A DNA stretch of 28,801 nucleotides from JBBDST01 sp040904765. GTDB taxonomy: Bacteria > Actinomycetota > Nitriliruptoria > Nitriliruptorales > Nitriliruptoraceae. Positions 21,835 to 28,801 of this stretch are shown in pieces. The position numbers and the translations under genes are program-made. How positions within the stretch are numbered: the first letter of the stretch is position 1; each line of letters opens with the position of its first letter. The stretch lies in NCBI GenBank assembly GCA_040904765.1, contig JBBDST010000039.1, positions 1 through 28,801 of the forward strand. The letters are read 5' to 3'. Below the pieces are notes generated by a model, which was given only the letters and a program-made list of their open reading frames with translations, ran no database searches and was not told the origin of the DNA.

Positions 21835-24118
21835 TTGGCGTACCTCTCGCTTTACCGCCGCTACCGGCCAAACACGTTTGCGGAGATCATCGGGCAGCGT
21901 CACGTCGTTGACGGTCTGGTACATGCGTTACGTGACGACCGGCTCGCTCATGCCTACCTGTTCACCGGCCCGCGAGGTACCGGCAAAACGTCAACCGCCC
22001 GAATTTTGGCGAAAGCCGTGAACTGTGTGAACGGCCCTACCCCCGAACCGTGTGGTACCTGTCACGAATGTGACGCCATCACCCGCGGCACATCAGTTGA
22101 CGTGATCGAACTCGACATGGCATCTCACGGCGGGGTTGAAGATGCCCGTGAACTGCGCGAACGAGCCGTGTTTGCCCCGGCTACCGCCCGCCGCAAGGTG
22201 TACATCTTAGATGAGGTCCATATGGCCTCAACCGCAGCGTTCAACGCACTGTTGAAACTGATCGAAGAACCACCAGGCCACGTACTGTTCGCGATGGCCA
22301 CAACCGACCCACAGAAAATTCCGGCAACTATCCTCTCACGGGTGCAACGCCTCGACCTGCGACGCATCGAACCAGCCGACGTCCGTACCTACTTGGCCGG
22401 CATCATCCAAAATGAAGGTGCCACTGTCACCGACGATGCGCTTGATGCGCTCGTTGACAAAGGCGACGGGTCGATACGCGACACCCTCACCTTGACCGAA
22501 CAGGTCCTTGCCTACAGCGCAAACCAGATCACCGAAGAAGCCGTCGCAACCGTGCTTGGCACCACCCCGCGAGAATATTTACGCCATGCCGTTGACGCGC
22601 TTGCAGCCCGCGACACCGGCCAAATCATCACGCTGGTAAATGATGTGGCTGCTGCCGGCGGTGATTTGCGCCAGTTCACCCACGATCTGATCGGTCACCT
22701 GCGCGATCTGCTGGTCATCCATGCGGCCCCAACCAGAACCGATCTGATTGCGGCCACCCAAAGCTGGCATGACGTGTTGGCCGATCAGCGTGAACAGATC
22801 ACCGGCGATGAGGCCCTGCACGCGGCCCGTGCACTCATCGCCTGCCTACCCGAACAGCGCCAGCGCAACCCGCGCCTCGTGTTAGAACTCACTTTGGCCG
22901 GCATCATCCAAGACTTTGCCTGTGACACCGCTGGCCCCACGCCGCCGGTATCACCGGCAACCNNNNNNNNNNNNNNNNNNNNNNNNNNNNNNNNNNNNNN
23001 NNNNNNNNNNNNNNNNNNNNNNNNNNNNNNNNNNNNNNNNNNNNNNNNNNNNNNNNNNNNNNCAACCGGCCCCATCAACGCCAAAAATCCCTAAAGCTCA
23101 GGTGGCGCCACCTTCTTCTCCTGGCAACGACACCCACGCAGGCGATCATCAAGCACCGTCCGTTGATGCGAAAGAAAAAGCCGACTGGGTTGACGATGGC
23201 GGTGCACTGCCAGACGCGCCAACATCTGAAGCCGACGACACCCACGAAGGCGATCATCAAGCACCGTCCGTTGATGCGGAAGAAAAAGCGGACTGGGCCG
23301 ATGATGGCGGTGCACTACCGGACGTGCCAACGCCGAAAGCCGACGACACCGACGAAGCTGCCAGTGAACTGCCGGCGACGGCGAGCGTTGAGGCGGAACA
23401 AAAAGCCGATTGGGCTGATGACGGTGGTGCTATTGCAGAAGTGTCAACACCGGATGTCGACGTCACCGGTGCTTCACCGGACCACCAGGGGACGCCCGCT
23501 GTTGACGGGGAAGCGAAAACGGAATGGAATAAGGCACAGCGGGTCGTGAACGATCGCACCCGCACAGCCGGCGAGGTAGCTGAAACTTTTGACGACGCCG
23601 GGGACGACACTTCGACCGGCGATCAACCTGAAAACCTGACCACCGACACGTCCCAACCGACCGTGCAGCCAGACACAGTCGATCTTGCGACCGTTGTTGC
23701 CCGTTGGCCGGGCGTGTTGGAGATACTCAAACAGCAGTCTCGCCGGCACCATGCCATCTTTGATCCGGCAACACCAGTTGCGTTTAGCAACAATGTTCTG
23801 ACCGTGCAGTATTCGAAACGACACGCATCGTTTCATGCCGTACAGGCACGCAATGCCGTGCTTGCTCAAGCGCTCGCTGACGCGTGCGAAACCAGTTTCG
23901 GGTTACGGCCCAAACTTGACGTGCGGGTAGAAGGCGAAGACATCCGCCGCCGACCCACCCCGCCAGTCGTCACCCCTGCTGATGCAGTTGTCGCCGACGA
24001 CGAACCAGAAATTCGTGAGTCGAGCGAAACGGTCGTTGAAGCCGCACCGGTCGATCCGGGGCTGGTCGACAAGATTTTGGCTGACGAACTTGATGCCCAA
24101 CCGCTTGATGGCCCGTAA
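21835..24118 (+). CDS. dnaX: DNA polymerase III subunit gamma/tau (across assembly gap)
   Basis: The clamp-loader ATPase of the replisome. TTG 21835 is the start (MAYLSLYRRYRPNTF), with AAAGGA 9 nt upstream. Residues 45-53 are Walker A GPRGTGKTS, Cys64, Cys73, Cys76 and Cys79 form the zinc site, and YILDEVHMAS is Walker B; the sensor and arginine-finger region reads TTDPQKIPATILSR. Codon 376 ends exactly at 22962, where 100 N begin. Reading resumes at 23063 exactly on a codon (QPAPSTPK) in a phase one base off, because the N length is a placeholder. The rest is an acidic, proline-rich linker with 36-residue repeats, then the tau C-terminus (RWPGVLEILKQQSRRHHAIF), which contacts the polymerase. 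Treat it as one intact gene; the true missing length should be a multiple of three. Confidence 0.9.
22963..23062. other. Scaffold gap of 100 N inside dnaX
   Basis: Exactly 100 unknown bases, the usual placeholder for a join of unknown size. The left flank ends in CAACC and the right begins with CAACC, but joining on that 5-nt overlap would break the dnaX frame. It lies just before a tandem-repeat region, the likely cause of the break. Confidence 0.98.
23129..23540 (+). repeat. Tandem repeat encoding the tau linker (108-nt units)
   Basis: Units start at 23129, 23237, 23345 (117 nt) and a partial one at about 23462. Each codes for DDTHEGDH-QAPSVDAEEKADW-ADDGGALPD-style 36-39 residue blocks with the core EKADWADDGGAL. 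Units 1 and 2 are nearly identical, later ones diverged. The blocks are very acidic and should be disordered. Further copies are probably hidden in the gap. Confidence 0.9.
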
Positions 24119-24201
24119 CAGTCACCACCGTGTGACAGAAGGGCTGAGTACCCTTCCCACAGCGTCCAGATGTGACGACGGCACAGCGAAGCGAGGCCAC
24201 G

Positions 24202-24801
24202 ATGTATGAAGGCGCGGTGCAAGATGTGATTGACGAGCTTGGCCGATTACCCGGCATCGGCCCCAAAAGTGCGCAACGCATCACCTTCTACCTGCTGCAG
24301 GCCGACCCGGCCAGTGCTCGTCGGCTCGCTGAGGTCATTGTCACCATGAAAGAAACGATGCGTTTTTGTACGACTTGTCACAACGTGTCACAAACAGACG
24401 TGTGTCGAATCTGCCGCGATGACCGTCGCGACCAAAGCCTGCTGTGTGTCGTAGAAGAAATCCGTGACGTTGTCGCAATTGAACGCACCCGCGAATATCG
24501 GGGGCTGTATCACGTTCTTGGCGGCGCCATCTCGCCCATCGACGGTGTTGGTCCTGACGACCTCAACATCGCGTCGTTGCTCAGCCGCGCCCAAAACACG
24601 CCCGTTGCCGAAGTGATCCTGGCGTTAAACCCCAACGTAGAAGGCGAAGCAACCGCATCGTACGTGTCGCGGGCATTAGGGGACACAGGCGTGCGGGTAA
24701 CACGGTTGGCTAGCGGCCTGCCGGTCGGCGGCGATCTGGATTACGCCGACGAGGTGACGTTAGGACGGGCTTTTGTCGGCCGACACGAACTATCCCGGTA
24801 A
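24202..24801 (+). CDS. recR: Recombination mediator protein RecR
   Basis: A 199-residue protein that acts with RecO and RecF to load RecA on gapped DNA. It has the N-terminal helix-hairpin-helix LGRLPGIGPKSAQRI (13-27), a zinc finger with Cys56, Cys59, Cys68 and Cys71, and a Toprim domain starting CVVEEIRDV (82-90) with LGGAISPIDGVGPDDL. Length is that of the family. ATG 24202 is chosen over a GTG ten codons upstream because GAGG precedes it and the family starts there. It follows dnaX by 83 nt, the classical dnaX-recR pair. Confidence 0.96.
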   Translation: MYEGAVQDVIDELGRLPGIGPKSAQRITFYLLQADPASARRLAEVIVTMKETMRFCTTCHNVSQTDVCRICRDDRRDQSLLCVVEEIRDVVAIERTREYRGLYHVLGGAISPIDGVGPDDLNIASLLSRAQNTPVAEVILALNPNVEGEATASYVSRALGDTGVRVTRLASGLPVGGDLDYADEVTLGRAFVGRHELSR

Positions 24802-24865
24802 CCCTCTACCATAATGGGTGGATCCAGCGCCCATCGTGACACTGTCGAGTGAAAGCGTACGTATC

Positions 24866-26113
24866 GTGGCTATTGTTGTGCAGAAATATGGCGGAACGTC
24901 AGTTGGTGACGTCGATCGCATGAAGCGTGTTGCTGACCGGATCGCATCCACCCACCGCGAAGGTAACCAGACGGTCGTGGTCGTCTCCGCCATGGGAAAA
25001 ACCACTGACGAACTGGTCGCCATGGCCGAAGCGGTCGGCGGCGAACAGCCACCCGCACGAGAACTCGACATTCTGCTCACATCCGGCGAACGCATCTCTA
25101 TGGCGCTGCTCGCCATGGCGCTCCAAGAACGCGGCGTCCCAGCCAAATCGTTCACCGGATCACAAGCTGGCATCATCACCGACGCTGTACACGGCAAAGC
25201 CCGCATCGTCGACATCACACCCGGCCGCATTTTGGAAGCGCTCAACTCCGACAATGTGGTGATCGTCGCCGGCTTTCAAGGAGTCAGTCAAGACACGAAA
25301 GACATCACGACACTTGGTCGCGGCGGCTCAGACACCACCGCAGTCGCGCTCGCAGCAGCACTTGGCGCAGAAGTATGCGAAATTTACACCGACGTTGACG
25401 GCGTGTTCACCGCCGACCCGCGGATCGTCCCAGCTGCCCGCAAACTTGACTGGCTCAGTTACGAAGAAATGCTGGAACTTGCCGCTCAAGGAGCCGGCAT
25501 TCTACAAGTCCGTTCGGTCGAATTTGGCCGCAACCACGGCGTACGCATCCATGTGCGCTCATCATTTAGCTACACGACTGGGACCTGGGTTGGTCCAAAG
25601 GAGGACAAGGTGGAGGACGCAATCATCTCCGGGGTGGCGCACGACACGTCTGAGGCGAAACTGACGATCCACGGCGTCCCCGACCGTCCAGGCATAGCCT
25701 CACAGATTTTTTCGTCGCTCGCCGAGGCAAACATCAACATCGACATGATCGTACAAAACGTGTCACTTGACGGGCGCACCGACATTTCATTCACCGTGCC
25801 ACACAGCGACACGCTGGCAGCACGCGGCGTGCTTGAACCGTTGATCCAACAGATCGGCGCCGAAGGCATCAAAGTTGATGACGAAATCGCCAAAATCTCG
25901 CTGGTCGGTGCCGGCATGAAAACCCATCCAGGTGTCGCTGCGAAAATGTTCGGGGCCCTGTCGGCAGCCGGCGTCAACATCGAAATGATCTCCACCTCAA
26001 CCATTCGAGTTTCGGTAGTCGTCTCACGCAACCAAGTAGAAACAGCCGTCCAAGCCGTCCACGCCATCTTTGGGCTCGGCGCTGACGGCACCCCGGATGG
26101 CGGTGACCAATGA
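24866..26113 (+). CDS. lysC: Aspartate kinase, alpha subunit
   Basis: A 415-residue enzyme that phosphorylates aspartate, the first step towards lysine, threonine and methionine. The kinase domain starts KYGGTSVG (7-14) and includes LTSGERISMALLAMAL, the GRGGSDTTAVALAAAL phrase, and YTDVDGVFTADPRIVP. The last 150 residues form two ACT domains (EAKLTIHGVPDRPGIASQIF, and VGAGMKTHPGVAAKMF), which bind lysine or threonine for feedback control. GTG 24866 gives the standard start although its ribosome site is weak. A strong internal start at 25610 yields the beta subunit. Its stop overlaps the asd ATG (ATGA). Confidence 0.95.
   Translation: MAIVVQKYGGTSVGDVDRMKRVADRIASTHREGNQTVVVVSAMGKTTDELVAMAEAVGGEQPPARELDILLTSGERISMALLAMALQERGVPAKSFTGSQAGIITDAVHGKARIVDITPGRILEALNSDNVVIVAGFQGVSQDTKDITTLGRGGSDTTAVALAAALGAEVCEIYTDVDGVFTADPRIVPAARKLDWLSYEEMLELAAQGAGILQVRSVEFGRNHGVRIHVRSSFSYTTGTWVGPKEDKVEDAIISGVAHDTSEAKLTIHGVPDRPGIASQIFSSLAEANINIDMIVQNVSLDGRTDISFTVPHSDTLAARGVLEPLIQQIGAEGIKVDDEIAKISLVGAGMKTHPGVAAKMFGALSAAGVNIEMISTSTIRVSVVVSRNQVETAVQAVHAIFGLGADGTPDGGDQ
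25597..25612 (+). promoter_or_regulatory. Internal ribosome site for aspartokinase beta subunit
   Basis: A near-ideal Shine-Dalgarno, AAAGGAGG (25597-25604), stands 5 nt before an in-frame GTG (25610) within lysC. It is far stronger than the site at the lysC start. Such an internal start is known in Bacillus subtilis and Corynebacterium glutamicum lysC. Confidence 0.85.
25610..26113 (+). CDS. lysC: Aspartate kinase, beta subunit (in-frame internal start)
   Basis: The 167-residue product from GTG 25610 in the lysC frame. It holds only the two ACT regulatory domains and starts MEDAIISGVAHDTSEAKLTI, matching the beta subunit of corynebacterial aspartokinase in start point and sequence style. 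In those organisms an alpha2-beta2 enzyme is formed and is inhibited by lysine plus threonine. The same assembly is inferred here. The alpha chain contains the same residues at its C-terminus. Confidence 0.8.
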   Translation: MEDAIISGVAHDTSEAKLTIHGVPDRPGIASQIFSSLAEANINIDMIVQNVSLDGRTDISFTVPHSDTLAARGVLEPLIQQIGAEGIKVDDEIAKISLVGAGMKTHPGVAAKMFGALSAAGVNIEMISTSTIRVSVVVSRNQVETAVQAVHAIFGLGADGTPDGGDQ

Positions 26114-27162
26114 GCCCCAGAGTCGCAATTCTTGGCGCCACCGGCGCAGTCGGACGCGAAATGCGCCGGCAACTGTCGAAACGAAACTTTCCCCTCGACG
26201 GCGATCCGGTACTGCTTGCCTCGCCACGTTCAGCCGGCAGCACCGTCACCTTTGACGGGCGCGACCTGACCGTCAAAGCCGTCTCAAAAGAAGCATTCGA
26301 CGGCATCGACATTGCCCTGTTTTCGGCCGGCGCAAGCCGCTCACGTGAATGGGCCGACACGGCAGTTGCCGCCGGTGCGATCGTCGTTGACAACTCGTCT
26401 GCGTTTCGTCAAGACGACACCGTTCCGCTGGTTGTAAGCGAAGTAAACCCTGAAGCCGCAGCGAACCGTCCGCGCGGCATCATCGCGAACCCAAACTGCA
26501 CCACCATGGTGCTGATGGTTGCTGCAAAACCGCTCCACGACGTGTTTGGACTCACCAGCATGGTGACCACCAGTTTCCAGGCAGCCGGCGGTGCCGGCCA
26601 GTCAGGCATCGATGAACTGATGGCACAGACCGTCGCGCTAAGCAGCGATGCTGAACGGTTGCGTTCCAATGGGCGTGCAACCGAAGCAGCGGTACAACCA
26701 GACGCACACGTGTTTTCAAAACCGATCGCAATGAACGTACTGGCCCACTGTGGATCGTTTACTGACGCGCGATACACCGATGAAGAATGGAAACTGGTCA
26801 ACGAATCCCGCAAAATTCTTGGTATCAACGACCTGGCAGTCGCACCGACCTGTGTACGTGTCCCGGTCGTGGTTGGACACAGCATTGCCGCTCGGATGAC
26901 GTTCGCATCGGCGGTCACACGCGCCCAAGTAATGGACGCACTTGCCGGCGCCAAAGGCCTTCAGGTGGTTGACGGCATCGGCGGCGATGAAGCTTTGGCG
27001 TATCCGACCCCGCTTGGGGCCGCCGGTGAAGATGACGTGTTTGTGGGACGGATCCGCGAAGACCTGTATGACCCCAAAAGCATCAATCTGTTTGTGGTAG
27101 GCGACAACCTGCTGAAAGGTGCCGCACTCAACACCGTCCAGATTGCCGAACTGCTCGTCTAA
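26110..27162 (+). CDS. asd: Aspartate-semialdehyde dehydrogenase
   Basis: A 350-residue enzyme that reduces aspartyl phosphate to aspartate semialdehyde with NADPH, the step after lysC and the branch point to lysine, diaminopimelate, threonine and methionine. It has the nucleotide motif GATGAVG (9-15), NPNCTTM with catalytic Cys130, and RVPVVVGHS with Arg250 and acid/base His257. Its ATG overlaps the lysC stop, so translation is coupled. A strong terminator follows 9 nt after the stop, ending the lysC-asd operon. Confidence 0.96.
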   Translation: MSPRVAILGATGAVGREMRRQLSKRNFPLDGDPVLLASPRSAGSTVTFDGRDLTVKAVSKEAFDGIDIALFSAGASRSREWADTAVAAGAIVVDNSSAFRQDDTVPLVVSEVNPEAAANRPRGIIANPNCTTMVLMVAAKPLHDVFGLTSMVTTSFQAAGGAGQSGIDELMAQTVALSSDAERLRSNGRATEAAVQPDAHVFSKPIAMNVLAHCGSFTDARYTDEEWKLVNESRKILGINDLAVAPTCVRVPVVVGHSIAARMTFASAVTRAQVMDALAGAKGLQVVDGIGGDEALAYPTPLGAAGEDDVFVGRIREDLYDPKSINLFVVGDNLLKGAALNTVQIAELLV

Positions 27163-27171
27163 CAGAAACAA

Positions 27172-27213
27172 AAAAGTTTGGCCCGCAGCGTGTGCGCCGC
27201 GGGCCAAACTTTT
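27172..27213. terminator. Bidirectional intrinsic terminator (asd / tRNA-Pro)
   Basis: A perfect 15-bp stem, AAAAGTTTGGCCCGC (27172-27186) with GCGGGCCAAACTTTT (27199-27213), 12-nt loop. The A/T flanks act as T-runs in both directions, so it ends asd on the plus strand and tRNA-Pro on the minus strand. Its right arm starts at the last base of the encoded CCA of the tRNA. Confidence 0.92.
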
Positions 27214-27289
27214 GGTCGGGATGGGCGGATTCGAACCGCCGACCTCCTCGTCCCGAACGAGGCGCGCTGCCAAGCTGCGCTACATCCCG
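27213..27289 (-). tRNA. tRNA-Pro(CGG), CCA encoded
   Basis: On the minus strand CGGGATG pairs with CATCCCG, discriminator A, then encoded CCA (27213-27215). The anticodon arm CCTCG-TTCGGGA-CGAGG gives CGG. D arm and T arm (GGCGGTTCGAATCCGCC) are regular. It ends directly in the bidirectional terminator. Confidence 0.96.
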
Positions 27290-27348
27290 AAACACGTGCG
27301 GCAGCGTACACGCAACCGTTCGCCTCTTGCGAACCGTGCCCTAAACGC

Positions 27349-28239
27349 TCAGTCGCGCAGCGTGATAAGCGTCACTTCCGGACGGCACGCAAACCGATAC
27401 GGCGCCGAAGGGTCGTGACCAAGCCCGGCAGAAACATGCAACCACCGCCTGCCATATCGCGACAAGCCACGGCCCTGACGGCGCGGCAGATCACAGTTCA
27501 CCGTCAACGCGCCAAGAACAGGCAGGCGCACCTGGCCGCCATGAGTATGCCCTGCCATCAGCAGGTCATAGCCGGCGGCATCCAACAGGTCAAGGGCCGC
27601 CTTATACGGCGCATGCACCACCCCAATGTTCACTGACGTGGTGTTTGAAGCAGCTAACGTCGCGGTTGATGGCCAGACGGTGGTAGCAAGATGCGGATCG
27701 TCAAACCCCCCAAACTGCACGTCGCCGGCCGGCGTGTTGATGCGACAGGTGCCGCCACGCAGCACCGTCCAACCGGCAGTTTCCAGTGCCGCCACAAACC
27801 GGCTGGTGTCAAGCTGCTTGCCCTGCTCACGTGGCGCAGTTGGCGTGAAATATCGCCACGGCCGAATCGGTCCTGCCGCATACAGGTCGTGGGACCCAAG
27901 TACGGCAATGCCAGGCCGATGTTGCGTTAGGCCCGCAAGCAGATCTGCGCAGCGGTCTTCTTGACCGACCGCACCCAACAGATCGCCGGTGGCAACGACC
28001 ACGTCATAGTCATACGCCGCCAGTTGGCGGATGAACCGTTCACGATGGGTCTGACCGGCACTCAAATGGGTATCGCTTATGTGCAGCACTCGCAGCGTCC
28101 CTGGCGTGTGTAAAACTCCAGCGACAGTGACGTTACGACACACATACAAGCGCCGTTCGATCAGCGCCCCCCACAAAAATGCAACCGTCGCACACCCGAT
28201 GGTTGCGCGCGCGAGACGGCGCACATGTGTGCGCCTCAC
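27349..28239 (-). CDS. Membrane-anchored metallophosphoesterase (YkuE/YaeI-like)
   Basis: A 296-residue protein. An N-terminal segment (TIGCATVAFLWGALI, residues 13-27) anchors it in the membrane after a positive stretch, placing the enzyme outside. The calcineurin-like core has HISDTHL with Asp56 and His58, ATGDLLG with Asp86, GSHD (115-118) in place of the usual GNHD, VVHAP (207-211) and GHTHGGQ (230-236). Asn at the GNHD position normally bridges the two metals; Ser here is a mild oddity. Members cleave phosphoesters of membrane lipids or UDP-diacylglucosamine. GTG 28239 overlaps the stop of the PBP gene (GTGA), so it is coupled to cell-wall synthesis. Confidence 0.85.
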   Translation of the reverse strand: MRRTHVRRLARATIGCATVAFLWGALIERRLYVCRNVTVAGVLHTPGTLRVLHISDTHLSAGQTHRERFIRQLAAYDYDVVVATGDLLGAVGQEDRCADLLAGLTQHRPGIAVLGSHDLYAAGPIRPWRYFTPTAPREQGKQLDTSRFVAALETAGWTVLRGGTCRINTPAGDVQFGGFDDPHLATTVWPSTATLAASNTTSVNIGVVHAPYKAALDLLDAAGYDLLMAGHTHGGQVRLPVLGALTVNCDLPRRQGRGLSRYGRRWLHVSAGLGHDPSAPYRFACRPEVTLITLRD

Positions 28240-28801
28240 TGGGTCGTATCGGGCGGTGCGGGCCGTGTCGTAGGTGGGGGGGCCACCGGTGGTGGGACGC
28301 CGACACGCAGAATGACTCGCGACTGTTCACTACCATCTGGTGCTAAGGGTGTGCCAGCTTGTGGGGTCATCGCAATCACCCGACCAAACGAATCTTCTTC
28401 TTCAACGACGGCATCTTCGCGGCTCACCAGATAGCCGGCATTGGTCAGCTGCTGCGCCGCGTCCTGATACACCTCGCCAAGCACGTCAGGCAGTGGCGGG
28501 GCAATACCGGTTCCGGTCGACACAAACACCGTGATGGCACTCCCGGCTGGACTGCGCGTACCCGCGTCGGGTGCTTGGCGCACAAACGTCCCTGATGTGC
28601 GCCAGTACTCCTCTTCACTGATCAGCAACGTAAATCCGGCAGTGTTCACCGCGGCTTCGAGTTCTTTCAGCAAGGCATCATCAAGGCGGGTAAACGGCGA
28701 GATTTCTGGCACCTCAAGCATCTGCTGTGCGGGCGGCCGCGGGAATCCTTGCGGTTCGTAACGTTCCACGATGCGGCGCATATAGGTGCCCCAAATGGGT
28801 G
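28236..28801 (-). CDS. C-terminus of class A penicillin-binding protein with PASTA domains
   Basis: The frame is open to the right edge, so the gene is partial; at least 188 codons are seen, beginning PWIGTYMRRIVERYEP, which resembles the end of a class A PBP transpeptidase domain (APIWGxYM-like). Then follow two PASTA-like modules: VPEISPFTRLDDALLKELEAA to VFVSTG, and LPDVLGEVYQDAAQQLTNAG to VILRVGV, each with the beta-strand/helix pattern that binds peptidoglycan stems. The tail is proline-threonine rich (PPPVAPPPTTRPAPPDTTQ). It sits outside the cell and would act in wall growth. The N-terminal glycosyltransferase lies beyond the window, so the full protein type is inferred. Confidence 0.8.
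   Translation of the reverse strand, partial: PIWGTYMRRIVERYEPQGFPRPPAQQMLEVPEISPFTRLDDALLKELEAAVNTAGFTLLISEEEYWRTSGTFVRQAPDAGTRSPAGSAITVFVSTGTGIAPPLPDVLGEVYQDAAQQLTNAGYLVSREDAVVEEEDSFGRVIAMTPQAGTPLAPDGSEQSRVILRVGVPPPVAPPPTTRPAPPDTTQ

Noticed and set aside
22916..23094. Apparent frameshift in dnaX at the N run
   Set aside because: The N count is a placeholder; both flanks are in codon register, so this is not a real frameshift or pseudogene.
23165..23300. A-rich runs (GAAAGAAAAAG) as a programmed dnaX frameshift site
   Set aside because: They do not match the A-AAA-AAG heptamer in the right phase and lie in repeat units after the gap; no hairpin is obvious.
23129..23540. Repeated units considered as a CRISPR array
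   Set aside because: The units are 108-117 nt, in frame within dnaX and without spacers.

Overview
The window reads as a chromosomal piece of a moderately GC-rich bacterium, most likely an actinobacterium and perhaps an acidimicrobiian. This is inferred from four things: gene style with many GTG starts and ATGA or GTGA overlaps, an aspartokinase with an in-frame internal start like that of Corynebacterium, the SRP RNA-dnaX-recR-lysC-asd core, and abundant acyl-CoA genes. Exactly 100 N at 22963-23062 indicate a draft scaffold join. No phage, CRISPR array or complete insertion sequence was found.

Region 1 (1-3753, minus strand) is a bicarbonate-transport locus. It holds a winged-helix regulator, two divergent SbtA-type permeases, a P-II-like protein and a DUF2237 protein cut by the window edge. 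A direct repeat of about 76 nt (1599-1674 and 3405-3480) brackets the second permease. One copy continues into a decayed regulator end and the other into a decayed permease start. Region 2 (3900-9845, plus) holds a metallo-beta-lactamase/rhodanese sulfur protein divergent from the regulator, then an uppP-prfC-antiporter run. Region 3 (9842-11633) has a Fur-family repressor and a small copper-chaperone-like protein on the minus strand, divergent from ogt and tadA. Two tRNA-Ser genes follow.

Region 4 (12063-21585) is metabolic. Two paralogous EamA exporters flank a thiolase and a tiny OB-fold partner. Two divergent acyl-CoA ligases share a 256-bp intergenic region, and the plus-strand one leads a tight run with a hotdog thioesterase, a quinone-oxidoreductase-like MDR and an iron-type alcohol dehydrogenase. 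The likely theme is activation and breakdown of organic acids, but the substrate is not visible.

Region 5 (21586-28801) is conserved core. SRP RNA and dnaX are followed by recR, then lysC (with an internal beta-subunit start) translationally coupled to asd. A two-way terminator lies between asd and a convergent tRNA-Pro. A membrane-anchored metallophosphoesterase and the C-terminus of a PASTA-bearing penicillin-binding protein end the window on the minus strand. The dnaX linker carries 36-residue tandem repeats exactly where the assembly broke.
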